Positions 1 through 8,804 of a stretch of DNA of 64,000 nucleotides are shown here, one piece after another. Made by a program: the position numbers and the translations under genes. The DNA lies in assembly GCA_963768025.1 (NCBI GenBank), contig CAVYGM010000026.1, forward strand, positions 248,001 to 312,000. Reading direction: 5' to 3'. The notes beneath the pieces were generated by a model, which worked only from the letters and a program-made list of their open reading frames with translations, did not search any database and had not been told where the DNA came from. The stretch's first letter is position 1, and each line of letters starts with the position of its first letter. The DNA is from CAVYGM01 sp963768025 (GTDB lineage Bacteria > Bacteroidota > Bacteroidia > Cytophagales > Spirosomataceae).

Positions 1-1
1 T

Positions 2-415
2 TTGCCCAACGAAATCCGGGGCCAATGCCTGGACGTGGATCAGTCGTCGGCGGCCTTGATTACCGATCTGAAACAGCGGGGACTACTGGATGAAACGCTC
101 GTGATCTGGGGCGGGGAATTTGGCCGTACTAATTACTGCCAGGGGAAACTAGCTCCTGACAATTACGGCCGCGACCACCATCCGCGTTGCTTTACCATAT
201 GGATGGCGGGCGGCGGCGTGAAGCCAGGGGTCTACGGCGAAACTGACGAATTTGGCTATAACATTGTCCAGAATCCGGTTCACGTCAATGACTTCCACGC
301 TACCGTACTGAACCTGATGGGGGTAGATCACGAAAAACTTACCTACAAGCACCTGGGCCGCCGCTACCGGCTGACCGATGTAGCCGGAAAGGTAATCGAC
401 GGTTTGATTGCCTGA
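2..415 (+). CDS. DUF1501 family protein, C-terminal part
   Basis: This is the end of a DUF1501 (sulfatase-fold, usually Tat-exported) protein whose start lies off the left edge; the first in-window codon is not a real start. The visible 137 residues contain the family's late motif VIWGGEFGRTNY followed by GRDHHPRCFTIWMAGGGV, which holds the conserved His-His of the metal-site region, and the closing HATVLNLMGVDHEKLTY block. DUF1501 proteins of Bacteroidota and Planctomycetota are typically encoded next to cytochrome-domain (DUF1549/DUF1553) proteins, and the next gene downstream, 47 bp away, is such a cytochrome-domain protein. Substrate is unknown; the family is related to alkaline phosphatase/sulfatase enzymes by fold. 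Confidence 0.85.
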   Translation: MPNEIRGQCLDVDQSSAALITDLKQRGLLDETLVIWGGEFGRTNYCQGKLAPDNYGRDHHPRCFTIWMAGGGVKPGVYGETDEFGYNIVQNPVHVNDFHATVLNLMGVDHEKLTYKHLGRRYRLTDVAGKVIDGLIA

Positions 416-462
416 TGTCTAACCCTAAGCCTTAATCTTGGTTTGTCAATTGCCCCTTGTAT

Positions 463-2613
463 ATGCCGCGTCTAAGAACCCTGCTCTATAACAGTACCTT
501 TTTCCTAATTTGCCTGCTGGCGTTTTTACTAGTATTCGAAAGCAGACTCCAGCTGCCTGGGTGGATTCAAGTAGGCGGACGAATGCACCCACTTCTGTTG
601 CATTTTCCAATCACCGTTTTGATCCTGTACGGGGCCTGGGTGATTTTTTCTCCCCGAATGAAACAGGACAGTCCCTACCAGATGGTGGCCAGCGACCTTT
701 TTTTGTTGGGTACTTTCACGGCTGTACTTACCGCCTTGATGGGGTTGGTACTCTCGCAGGAAGGGGGCTACGATGCTGAGGTACTCTTCTGGCATAAATG
801 GACGGGTATTGCCACGGCCTTTGTCAGTTTTGCCTGGTATAGTTTTCGGGACAGACTCGCTCCGTATTTCCTGGGTAGCAAAATTCTGGCGGTCAGCGTG
901 ATCCTCACGTTGCTTTTTGCGGGTCATTTGGGCGCGAATATTACCCACGGGGAAGAATTCCTGTTAGCCCCCGTCCGGCCTGATCCCTCCGAGCAACAGA
1001 TATCCTTGGATGATGCGCTGGTATTCGAACACGTCGTTCAGCCCATACTCAAAGAAAAATGCATTGGTTGTCACAATCCCCAGAAAGCCAAGGGGGAGTT
1101 GGTGATGACCACCGCCGCACTTTTTGTAAAAGGTGGTAAAAACGGGACGCCCTGGGATACGACCAAATCGGACCTTGGGTTGTTGTTGGCACGGGCGCAT
1201 TTGCCGCTTGATGATAAAAAGCACATGCCTCCCCGCGGAAAAACTCAGCTTACGGATGACGAGATACAGGTACTGGAAAGCTGGATTCGGGGAGGATCCA
1301 GTTTTACGGCTAGGGTGGCCCAATTCCCCCAGCAAGATCCGCTGTATGTATTTGCATCCCAACGACTAGGGGGTTCCAGCCAACCAGAAACGTATGATTT
1401 TGCGGCCGCTGACGAGGCCACCCTGTCAAAGCTCAACACCACCTACCGGGTCATTACCCCGCTTTCGGAGGCCTCTCCTGCTCTTTCGGTTCGCTTTTTT
1501 AGCACTGCCGCCTTCAAAAGCTCAGATTTAACGGAATTGAGTGCGATCAAAGAGCAGATTGTGGAACTGGACGCGAGCAAAATGCCGGTGAAAGACGAAG
1601 ACCTGAAAGCAATCGCCCAGTTTACCAATCTTCGTAAGGTACTGCTCAATTTTACCGACATCACGGGCAGTACCCTGGGCGAACTAGCCCGCCTTCCCCA
1701 TTTGAAGTACCTATCGGTGACGGGTACCCCCGTAAAAGCAGCCCAACTGCGGCAGTTCAACCAAGCACCGGCGCTGGATGTACTGTATGCGTGGAATACG
1801 GGCGTAAGCCCGGCGGAGTTCGTGCAGCTCAGAAAAGAAATGAAAGACATCACGATCGTGTCGGGGTACCGGAGTGACACTGTGGTATTGAAACTCAATC
1901 CACCCCAAATCGAAACCAAAGACCAGATCCTGCGCGGGGCTGCCCCCGTTCAGCTTAAGCATCAGATCGCCGGGACGGTTATTCGCTATACCCTGGATGA
2001 TACAGAACCCGATAGTATCACGTCACCTATCTATAAAAAAGGGATCGTAATTGACGGAAATGTGCGCCTGAAAGCCCGTGCCTACAAACCGGGCTGGTAC
2101 GGCAGTGATTTGATAAGCCGCCGTTTTTACCGGACTACCTACTCGGCCGACAGCGTCCAGCTTTTAACCGACCCGGCACCCCAATACACCGGGATAGGAG
2201 GGAAAGTTCTGCGCGACGGAATAAAGAGTAACGGGGATTTCAAAAACGGAAAATGGGTTGGAATCCAGACGGTACCCCTCACGGCCCTGTTGCGGTTTGC
2301 CAAACCGGTGACGGCCCAAAATGTAGCCCTCAGTATGCTGCAGAACATTGGTGCCTCTATATTTCCACCTACTCGGGTAGAGGTATGGGGGGGGATGGAA
2401 CAAGACCAGTTGAAGTTGCTGGGTACCTTGAAACCCGGCTCGGTCAACGAAGAAACGCCCAAGAACGAAGAGAAGCTATACGAAATGACGTTCAGTCCTA
2501 CTCCCCTTCGCTACATAAAAGTGGTAGCCGTTCCGCTGGCCAAACTCCCAGCCTGGCACAGTAGCAAAGGAGAGCCCGCCTGGGTGTTTATGGATGAAGT
2601 ACTGGTGAATTGA
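463..2613 (+). CDS. membrane-anchored cytochrome c domain protein (DUF2231 + PSCyt-type heme domain)
   Basis: A 716-residue protein. Residues 1-160 carry about four hydrophobic helices with the DUF2231-like stretch GGRMHPLLLHFPITVLIL. A single heme c motif KCIGCHNP follows near residue 200, in the typical planctomycete-cytochrome context (VVQPILKEKC, later KHMPPRGKTQLTDDE). A leucine-rich-like segment (residues about 350-450), a chitobiase C-terminal-like domain (TVIRYTLDDTEP) and a C-terminal discoidin-like beta domain (RVEVWGG ... IKVVAVPL) complete it. The ATG at 463 was preferred over an upstream in-frame TTG at 457. It likely passes electrons from periplasmic oxidation reactions; the specific substrate cannot be read. 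It forms a unit with the DUF1501 gene upstream. Confidence 0.8.
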   Translation: MPRLRTLLYNSTFFLICLLAFLLVFESRLQLPGWIQVGGRMHPLLLHFPITVLILYGAWVIFSPRMKQDSPYQMVASDLFLLGTFTAVLTALMGLVLSQEGGYDAEVLFWHKWTGIATAFVSFAWYSFRDRLAPYFLGSKILAVSVILTLLFAGHLGANITHGEEFLLAPVRPDPSEQQISLDDALVFEHVVQPILKEKCIGCHNPQKAKGELVMTTAALFVKGGKNGTPWDTTKSDLGLLLARAHLPLDDKKHMPPRGKTQLTDDEIQVLESWIRGGSSFTARVAQFPQQDPLYVFASQRLGGSSQPETYDFAAADEATLSKLNTTYRVITPLSEASPALSVRFFSTAAFKSSDLTELSAIKEQIVELDASKMPVKDEDLKAIAQFTNLRKVLLNFTDITGSTLGELARLPHLKYLSVTGTPVKAAQLRQFNQAPALDVLYAWNTGVSPAEFVQLRKEMKDITIVSGYRSDTVVLKLNPPQIETKDQILRGAAPVQLKHQIAGTVIRYTLDDTEPDSITSPIYKKGIVIDGNVRLKARAYKPGWYGSDLISRRFYRTTYSADSVQLLTDPAPQYTGIGGKVLRDGIKSNGDFKNGKWVGIQTVPLTALLRFAKPVTAQNVALSMLQNIGASIFPPTRVEVWGGMEQDQLKLLGTLKPGSVNEETPKNEEKLYEMTFSPTPLRYIKVVAVPLAKLPAWHSSKGEPAWVFMDEVLVN

Positions 2614-2630
2614 TACACGTACTTTAAAGA

Positions 2631-2665
2631 AAAAGCGGCCGTGGGGACAAATCACGGCCTCTTTT
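2631..2665. terminator. rho-independent terminator, probably bidirectional
   Basis: Inverted repeat GGCCGTG / CACGGCC with flanking AAAA and TTTT, loop of nine bases. It lies between the convergent cytochrome-domain gene and the collagen-like lipoprotein gene and can serve both. Confidence 0.65.
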
Positions 2666-2679
2666 GTATAGTGCTCAGG

Positions 2680-3259
2680 CTATTTTGCCAGATAGGTTTC
2701 AATCTGCCGCTGATCCAGTTGCAGCAGTTCTTTTACCTCGTCGTAATTAGTAAAATCGACTTCCTTACCTAAGCGCCCAGCCTTGCCAAAGTCGGCGGGA
2801 AGAACTACCACCCGGAAAGTCTGGTCGGTCAGTCCATTTTGATTCCAGCGTGGTGCGGTTGAACTGCGTATCCACAAACACGCTCACATCCAGGAACGTA
2901 TGGTCGAAGTTGTATTGCAAAGCCCCCTGCGGCAGGAAGGTGGTTTGGGGCAGCATACGCCACACGGGTACGGTGTTGTTACCGTCTTTCACGGTTTCCC
3001 AAAGCCGATATACCAGGACCACATCCGACTCAAACACCTCCACTTTGTCGGCGGGGAACTCGAAGTAAATGCGGTAATCGTTGGCAGTGTTGAAACTACC
3101 CTTCATGTCAAATACGGTACCCAGAATATTGACCCCGGCATCCCCCTTAGGACCTTGCGGGCCGGGGAGCCCTTCCAGACCTTCGGGGCCAGCGGGGCCC
3201 TGGCAACTCATGACAAACGCGGATACGAGCAGGGTTAAGGACAAAATGATTTTTTTCAT
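2680..3259 (-). pseudogene. collagen-like lipoprotein, one frameshift
   Basis: The N-terminus is a lipoprotein signal (MKKIILSLTLLVSAFVMSCQ, Cys at about 19). Directly after it comes a short collagen-like run of Gly-X-Y triplets (GPAGPEGLEGLPGPQGPKGD), then a beta-rich domain of about 140 residues. Reading frame 3259-2850 ends in an unrelated tail, while a second frame resumes with TDQTFRVVVLPADFG and ends at the TAG at 2680, so one indel near 2840-2860 splits the gene. This architecture is frequent in Bacteroidota as a small secreted or outer-membrane lipoprotein without known function. Whether the shift is genuine cannot be told from the sequence. Confidence 0.7.
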
Positions 3260-3502
3260 GGCGGTTGAATTAATTTTACGAGTGATTGGATGAAATAGTA
3301 TACCGGATAAAAGGGTATGCCAGATTAACTAACTACCTGACAATTTAGTATCGATAAGACCCCTATTTGTCCCAAAGGTTTAATTCAGCAGCGTGAATAT
3401 CGGTTTGTCAGGATTTAAATTTGGACTGGCTGGAAACACAAAACCGGTAAATTGGGTTATATACGTCAAAACATACCCAATATTCTTTAACCTTCAATTA
3501 TT

Positions 3503-3922
3503 ATGATTAACAGAAAAGCTACCGCTATTTGGACAGGAACCGGCAAAGATGGCTCGGGAACCGTGAGTACCCAAAGCACCGTACTTGAAAATGCCCAATA
3601 TTCGTATAAAACCCGTTTCGAAGAAGGCGTCGGTACCAATCCCGAAGAACTGATCGCAGCTGCCCATTCGGGCTGTTTTGCCATGAAACTGAGCTTTGAC
3701 CTGAATGCCGCCGGGTTCACCCCCGACGAACTACACGTAACGGCTACGGTTTCACTGGATCCAGCCAAGGGAGAGGTCGTTAAGAGCCACCTGGTCTTGA
3801 AAGCCAAAGTGCCCGGCATAGAGGCCGATCAATTCGCTGAAATAGCCGAGGGAGCTAAGAAAGAGTGTCCGATTTCAAAATTGCTCAATGCAGAATTGAC
3901 GCTCGACGCCGAACTGATATAA
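3503..3922 (+). CDS. OsmC-family peroxiredoxin
   Basis: A 139-residue OsmC-type protein, full length for the family. Both redox cysteines are present: the peroxidatic one in AAHSGCFAMKLS (about residue 57) and the resolving one in KKECPISKLL (about residue 122). The conserved GTNPEEL motif precedes the first Cys. The expected reaction is reduction of organic hydroperoxides in the cytoplasm. The gene stands alone, followed by a strong terminator. The name ohr is possible, but the sequence resembles the broader OsmC/YhfA group equally well, so no symbol is given. Confidence 0.92.
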   Translation: MINRKATAIWTGTGKDGSGTVSTQSTVLENAQYSYKTRFEEGVGTNPEELIAAAHSGCFAMKLSFDLNAAGFTPDELHVTATVSLDPAKGEVVKSHLVLKAKVPGIEADQFAEIAEGAKKECPISKLLNAELTLDAELI

Positions 3923-3938
3923 TCAAGTACCTATGATG

Positions 3939-3975
3939 AAAAAACAGCGTCATCCTCGGGTGATGCTGTTTTTTG
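3939..3975. terminator. bidirectional rho-independent terminator
   Basis: Stem AAAAAACAGCGTCA / TGATGCTGTTTTTT (one G-U pair) between the converging OsmC gene and VanZ gene, with T-runs on both strands. Confidence 0.8.
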
Positions 3976-4347
3976 TTATACGTACACCTCTCTTCTGATT
4001 TTCGAGAAAACCAGAAAAACGACGGTTCCCACTACCGTGCCTACGCCGTCGGCCAGGGCATCCCACCAGTCGAAGGTGCGGTCGAAGGGGAGCATCTGCT
4101 GGTAAAATTCCAGGGCTATGCCAAAAACTACCCCCACGACAATCAACAAGGACACCCGGCCAGGGTACAGGAGCATCCAAAGGCACGCCCAACCCACAAA
4201 CATGCCGATGTGTACCACCTTATCAAACCCCACTACCGGTGCCCCCGGCAGGGATTTTCCAGGCAGCGTACAGGCTACGATGATCAGAAAGGTCCACAGC
4301 AGGGCAGGCCATCGCTGGCTGGACAGATAGTCTAGGATTGGTTTCAT
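3976..4347 (-). CDS. VanZ-like family membrane protein
   Basis: A 124-residue protein with about four transmembrane helices and the VanZ signature near the C-terminus (ALEFYQQMLPFDRTFDWWDA, then a glycine-rich helix). The ATG at 4347 is preferred to the longer in-frame start at 4383, because the shorter form leaves a normal 25-bp gap to the DinB gene upstream. VanZ proteins are named after a teicoplanin-resistance accessory gene, but most members have no known role; no resistance function is implied here. Confidence 0.8.
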   Translation of the reverse strand: MKPILDYLSSQRWPALLWTFLIIVACTLPGKSLPGAPVVGFDKVVHIGMFVGWACLWMLLYPGRVSLLIVVGVVFGIALEFYQQMLPFDRTFDWWDALADGVGTVVGTVVFLVFSKIRREVYV

Positions 4348-4372
4348 GATTGGACAAAGTTGGTTAAGTACC

Positions 4373-4885
4373 CTAAGATTCATTTTTAGCGTTCAGGTTT
4401 ATACCGGCATAAAAGCCCAGATCCTGATTCCTGAGCTGCTTGATCCAGAACGCAAACTGGCCCGTGTGGTAAGAGTAATGCTCTACTACGTGCAGGATAA
4501 TGCCCATGCCGGTGAGGTGGTATCCCTGCACCGTTTTGGTGGTTAGCAAAGCCTGTTCGCTGGTTGCCTGCATAACCTGGATAGCTTCCTCGACCGTATC
4601 GGAGAGCTTCTGCATCAATTCATTTTTTAAAAAGCCTTCCGTGGCCTCAAACTCCGCATCCCGCGTCCGCGTATCGGGCTGATTGCCCAACCCCGATATG
4701 ATATACTGCCGGATATTGCCGCACAAATGCAGCAAAAGGTTCCCCATACTATTAGAAGCGTTGTTGGGCCGCTGCCAAAGTTCATCCTCGGACAGTTGAT
4801 CCAGGCATTTGGCAATGCGTTTGGTGTTTTCGTTCATCCGGTACACGGACTGAGAGATATATTCGGTGATCCAGGGTGGTTGCAT
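4373..4885 (-). CDS. DinB-family (DUF1572-like) putative metal-dependent protein
   Basis: A 170-residue four-helix-bundle protein of the DinB/YfiT superfamily. The three expected metal-binding histidines are visible: one in LLLHLCGNIRQYI (about residue 53) and two in HVVEHYSYHTGQ (about residues 131-140). Members include thiol S-transferases such as bacillithiol-dependent enzymes, but the substrate cannot be deduced here. It is transcribed with VanZ and the ABM gene in the same direction. Confidence 0.85.
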   Translation of the reverse strand: MQPPWITEYISQSVYRMNENTKRIAKCLDQLSEDELWQRPNNASNSMGNLLLHLCGNIRQYIISGLGNQPDTRTRDAEFEATEGFLKNELMQKLSDTVEEAIQVMQATSEQALLTTKTVQGYHLTGMGIILHVVEHYSYHTGQFAFWIKQLRNQDLGFYAGINLNAKNES

Positions 4886-4951
4886 AGGAAGGGGATATTT
4901 TTATCGAAAATTATGAATGCGAAAATAGTGAGTAAGGTGGTTGATACTTCT

Positions 4952-5281
4952 CTAAAGGCCAAACCCATAATCCCGCTCCACCAAACAAATCCTCGTCTTA
5001 TAGGCCGAGTACCACGCATCCCGTCCGGTCTGCTGGGCCAGCAGGTGTTCGGTGTTGGCTTTCCAGTGGCGGATGGCGTCCAGGCTTTCCCAGTAGGAGA
5101 TGGTGATGCCCAGTCCGTCGCGGGCGCTTTCGTGGCCGAGGTAGCCGGGGTGCTGTTCGGCAAGTTCCACCATACGGTGGGCGGTAGCTTCGTAGCCTTC
5201 TTCAACCTCGGTGCGGAGGTTGGTGAAGATAACCGCGTAGTAGGGAGGTGGAGGGGTTTGGGCGATGGACATTTTTGGCAA
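4952..5281 (-). CDS. antibiotic biosynthesis monooxygenase (ABM) domain protein
   Basis: A 109-residue single-domain protein with the ABM ferredoxin-like fold: YYAVIFTNLRTEVEEGY at the start and the hallmark LGHESARDGLGITISYWESL in the middle. Small ABM proteins act as cofactor-free oxygenases or heme-degrading or quinol oxygenases; which applies is not visible. An in-frame ATG at 5272 (MSIAQTPP) is an alternative start. Its promoter region is occupied by an imperfect GAGTGATT/GAATGAGT repeat. Confidence 0.85.
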   Translation of the reverse strand: MPKMSIAQTPPPPYYAVIFTNLRTEVEEGYEATAHRMVELAEQHPGYLGHESARDGLGITISYWESLDAIRHWKANTEHLLAQQTGRDAWYSAYKTRICLVERDYGFGL

Positions 5282-5285
5282 TTTC

Positions 5286-5346
5286 GAATGAGTGATTGAG
5301 AGAATGAGTGATTGAGTGAGGGGTCCGCCCCCGCGTTGAGTGAATG
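5286..5346. repeat. imperfect GAATGAGTGATTGAG repeat tract
   Basis: An intergenic low-complexity tract made of GAATGAGTGATTGAG-like units (5286-5320) with one more unit at 5336-5346. The same sequence theme recurs at 21051-21107, 22211-22258 and 45750-45801, always between genes. Confidence 0.6.
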
Positions 5347-5398
5347 TTCAAATCTCACTTTTCAAATGGACATTCAAGGCGTAATTTTCCTTTCAAGA

Positions 5399-5453
5399 AA
5401 GTCCTTCTCCTTGGAGGAGCGGCCGCCGCAGCGGAAGGATTTAGGATGAGGTG
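5399..5453 (-). repeat. dispersed 55-bp intergenic repeat, copy 1
   Basis: Read on the minus strand this begins CACCTCATCCTAAATCCTTC and ends GGAGAAGGACTT. A second copy of the same length and ends lies at 42772-42827. Here it overlaps the 3' end of the efflux-pump gene and supplies its stop codon. Confidence 0.65.
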
Positions 5454-6652
5454 GTCACCAATGCCTTCCGTTTCAACATATACTTTTGCGTCAGAATAAG
5501 CGTCGCCGACACCAAAGCACAACCCGCCATAACGCCCGTCATGGGGAGGGCGGTGTGGTTGTGCAAGACGCTGACGAGGGCCGAGGCCAGGGCTCCGAAG
5601 AACATCTGGGTGAAGCCAATGAGGGCCGAAGCACTACCGGCGTTTTCGGAGAAGGGTTCCAGCGCCAGGGCCATGGTATTGGGACCGAGCAGGCCACTAC
5701 CAAATAAAAATACGAAAAGCACAATCAGCATCAGATAGTCAGAAACGCCGGGCAAGATCGCACTCATCAGCATCAGGAATCCCAGGACAGCCACGATCAG
5801 GGAAGAAATCTCGGCAATGCGTAGGCTGCCCGTCCGTTTCAACAAGAAACGATTGAGCTGACTCCCTCCAATGTATCCGAAGGAATTGAGGCTAAACAAA
5901 TAACCAAACTGAGTTTGGCTGACTTGTAATTTTTCCATGTAGATATAGGGTGCCCCCCCAACGTAAGCAAACAGACTTCCCAGGGTAAAACCACCCGCCA
6001 GGCCGTACACAATAAAGGCGGGTTGCTTTATAACATGCCAGAATTTGCCCAATACTGCCGGAGGGGCCAGGCTCACGGTTTTGTCGGCTCCCCGGCTTTC
6101 GGGCAAAATCATCAGGACTCCCGTAAGCATCATCGCGCATATAAACGCCAGCGTCACGAATACCGCCCGCCAGCCCAGGGCCGCTACCATCCAGCCGCCC
6201 ACGGTGGGGGCTATCAGCGGAGCCACGCCCATGATGAGCATTAGGGTGGATAGTACTTTGGCAATTTGGGAAGGAGGGAATAAGTCGCGTACCACGGCCC
6301 GACCGGCCACCATACCCGCGCAGGCACCCAATGCCAGCAGCAACCGCAATCCGATGAGCCATTGGATGGTAGGGGACAGGGCGCACAGGAGAGCGGCAAC
6401 GATATAGAGGGATAGGCCTACGATCAGCGGGATACGCCGCCCAAACCGATCCACGATGGGGCCATAGATCAATTGCCCCACGCTGATGCCCACAAAGTAG
6501 CTCGTCAGCGAGTAGCCTACTTCCGCAATGCTCGTGTTCAGATCGGCGGCAATGGCCGGAAAGCCCGGCAGGTACATGTCAATGCTGAACGGACCCAGGG
6601 CCGATAACACACCAAGCAGGACGACTATTTTCTTTAACTCAGGTTTGCTCAT
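5441..6652 (-). CDS. Bcr/CflA-type drug-resistance MFS transporter
   Basis: A 403-residue protein with twelve predicted membrane helices. The family's opening block GPFSIDMYLPGFPAIA, the DHA1 motif A region GQLIYGPIVDRFGRR and the TM5 motif C region VAPLIAPTVGGW are all present. Bcr/CflA members export bicyclomycin, chloramphenicol or sulfonamides with proton antiport; the natural substrate here is unknown. The ATG at 6652 is chosen because a TACCTTTG promoter box sits at 6681-6688, inside the longer reading frame that starts at 6718. The last codons lie inside a dispersed repeat. Confidence 0.9.
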   Translation of the reverse strand: MSKPELKKIVVLLGVLSALGPFSIDMYLPGFPAIAADLNTSIAEVGYSLTSYFVGISVGQLIYGPIVDRFGRRIPLIVGLSLYIVAALLCALSPTIQWLIGLRLLLALGACAGMVAGRAVVRDLFPPSQIAKVLSTLMLIMGVAPLIAPTVGGWMVAALGWRAVFVTLAFICAMMLTGVLMILPESRGADKTVSLAPPAVLGKFWHVIKQPAFIVYGLAGGFTLGSLFAYVGGAPYIYMEKLQVSQTQFGYLFSLNSFGYIGGSQLNRFLLKRTGSLRIAEISSLIVAVLGFLMLMSAILPGVSDYLMLIVLFVFLFGSGLLGPNTMALALEPFSENAGSASALIGFTQMFFGALASALVSVLHNHTALPMTGVMAGCALVSATLILTQKYMLKRKALVTTSS

Positions 6653-6680
6653 GGCACTGATCGTAAATGAAATACGACCA

Positions 6681-6688
6681 CAAAGGTA
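6681..6688 (-). promoter_or_regulatory. Bacteroidota -7 box for the Bcr/CflA gene
   Basis: TACCTTTG on the minus strand matches the Bacteroidota TAnnTTTG element and lies 28 bp upstream of the ATG at 6652. No clear -33 TTG was found at the usual distance. Confidence 0.4.
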
Positions 6689-6888
6689 CGGATTTGTCCG
6701 TGGACGAGGAATCACCAATTACGAAACAAATTGTATTTTTTTGCTATTTTAAAAAGTAACCACTCCGCTTCAAAGCGGTGTACTTTCGGGAAAAGATTTC
6801 TAAAAAAGGGCTGTTTTAAAACCATCCTCCGGGTTTGGTGGTAGTACTTTGACAGTCAATTATTTTAAAATCCAAACTCAATAGAACT

Positions 6889-7167
6889 ATGAAAGCCGTA
6901 TGGAATAATCAAGTGCTAGCCGAGAGTAACGAAACCGTGGTGGTCGAAAACAACCATTACTTTCCCATCGAGTCCATTCAAGAGGAGTATTTCAAAGAGT
7001 CCGCTACCCATACGGTCTGTCCCTGGAAGGGCACGGCCTCGTATTACTCCCTGGAAGTGGAAGGAAAAGTGAATAAGGACGCCGCCTGGTACTACCCCAA
7101 TCCTAAGGATGCCGCCAAAAATATCACGGGCTACGTGGCCTTTTGGAAGGGAGTTGAGGTAAAGTAA
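6889..7167 (+). CDS. DUF427 family protein
   Basis: A 92-residue protein with the complete DUF427 fold: MKAVWNNQVLAES at the start, the conserved THTVCPWKGTASYYSLEV core and the ending GYVAFWKGVEV. The family is small, cytosolic and uncharacterised. It lies 55 bp before the BCCT transporter gene on the same strand, so the two may be co-transcribed. Confidence 0.88.
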   Translation: MKAVWNNQVLAESNETVVVENNHYFPIESIQEEYFKESATHTVCPWKGTASYYSLEVEGKVNKDAAWYYPNPKDAAKNITGYVAFWKGVEVK

Positions 7168-7222
7168 GTACCTTGTCGGCTGGTTTGGTACTTTCAATAC
7201 CCTCCTCAGCTTTCCTGCTCGT

Positions 7223-8763
7223 ATGAACCCCCTGCGTCCGTTTGTGTTCTGGCCCCCCTTTGTCGTGCTCATCGGCGTGTGCCTGTTTAGCCTGTACGAT
7301 CCCGTCGAGATGATCACCTTTATTTCCGGGCTCAACTCGTCCATGATGGGTACCTTCGGCTGGTTGTTCTCGGTGGGCGCGCTTGGGTTTTTTCTGCTTT
7401 GTCTGGTGGTGTACGTATCGCCACTGGGATACCCTGCGCATCGGCGGGAAAGCAGCGCGGCCCCTGCTGAACAAGTGGCAGTGGTTTTCCATTACGCTCT
7501 GTACTACCATTGCCACCGGCATCCTTTTTTGGGGTACCGCCGAGCCGCTATTCCATTTGCACGCGCCACCTCCCAGCCTGGGTCTCGTCCCCAACAGCCG
7601 CGAGGCGGCCACCTTTGCGGTGTCCACCATGTACATGCACTGGTCGCTGATCCCTTACGGCATCTACACCCTGGCCGGGCTGATGTTTGCGCTCTGTTAT
7701 CACAACCTCAACCAGCCGTTCAGCCTGGGGTCGATGCTGTACCCGATTTTTGGTAATCGGGCCAACACTTCTCTCGCCTCTATTATCGATGCCCTTTGCC
7801 TGTTTTGCCTGGTGGCGGGCATGTCCGCTTCCCTCGGGGCGGGTATACTCATCATATCAGGGGGGCTGGAACAAATGGTCGGACTTGCCTACACTCCCTT
7901 CACGATGGGATTGGTGGCGCTGTGCATCGTGATCACCTTTGTGGCCTCTGCTTCTACGGGTTTGCTGAAAGGTATCCGCATTCTGTCCGAGCTTAACGTA
8001 GCGGTATTTATTCTGTTAGGGGTGTTCATGTTTGCGGTCGGGCCCACGCTGTATCTGGTGTTCTTTGGCCTGGAATCGCTGGGAGAGTACTTCGCTCATT
8101 TTTTTGAGCGGAGTTTACTGGGTACCATCACACCGGATATTGCCTGGGCCAAAAGCTGGACCATCTTTAACTGGACCAACTGGCTGGCCTGGACGCCCAT
8201 CACGGCCTTGTTTCTGGGCCGGATTTCGATCGGGTACACCGTCCGGCAATTCATCCATTTTAATCTGTTTCTGCCGGCCCTGTTCGCCTGTCTCTGGATC
8301 ATGGTATTCAGCGTCACTTCCATCCACATGGACTTTGAATCTCCCGGTTCACCCTTGTATGGGGTACTCAATCAGGAAGGCGGCGCCAGCCGGGTATTAT
8401 TTTCGATCCTGGATCGGCTTCCCTTTTCCCGAATCACCAGTTTTGTGTTTCTGGGTACCGCCTTTCTCTCCTACGTGACGGCCGCCGACTCCAATACCAC
8501 GGCCATGTCGGGTATCAGTGTGCGGCTCGACCGACCACCAACACGACGAGCCCCCTCTGTATATCAAAGTGGTATGGGGCGTCCTGATCGGTACCATTGC
8601 CTGGATCATGGTATCCTTTGCGGGGGAAGGCAAAGACAAAGGGTTGGAAGGAGTCAAGATTTTGTCCAATTTGGGCGGCTTCCCGGCCCTCATCCTCCTG
8701 CTTTTGGTGGCGGTGGGGATGGTCAAGTTTATTCTTAATCCCAAAGTACTGGACAAGGATTGA
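7223..8763 (+). pseudogene. BCCT-family osmolyte transporter, two frameshifts
   Basis: Together the pieces make a betaine/carnitine/choline transporter of about 510 residues with twelve helices. The N-terminal piece (MNPLRPFVFWPPFVVLIG ...) is in one frame to about 7430. The main body (LRIGGKAARPLLNKWQWF ... FLSYVTAADSNTTAMSGIS) runs in a second frame to about 8520. The last helix (EPPLYIKVVWGVLIG ... NPKVLDKD) is in a third frame and ends at 8763. The BCCT signature around TM8 (WTNWLAWTPI ... LGRISIGYTVRQFI) is intact. Import of glycine betaine or a related quaternary amine is the family role. Two independent indels could be consensus errors, since no other decay is visible. Confidence 0.85.
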
Positions 8764-8804
8764 GAAAAGTGGGAAGGTACGTCTCGGTCCTACTGCCAAC
8801 GGAC

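Noticed and set aside
7223..8763. Programmed frameshifting in the transporter gene
   Set aside because: No slippery heptamer or downstream structure is evident at the breaks, and the transporter family is not known to use frameshifting.
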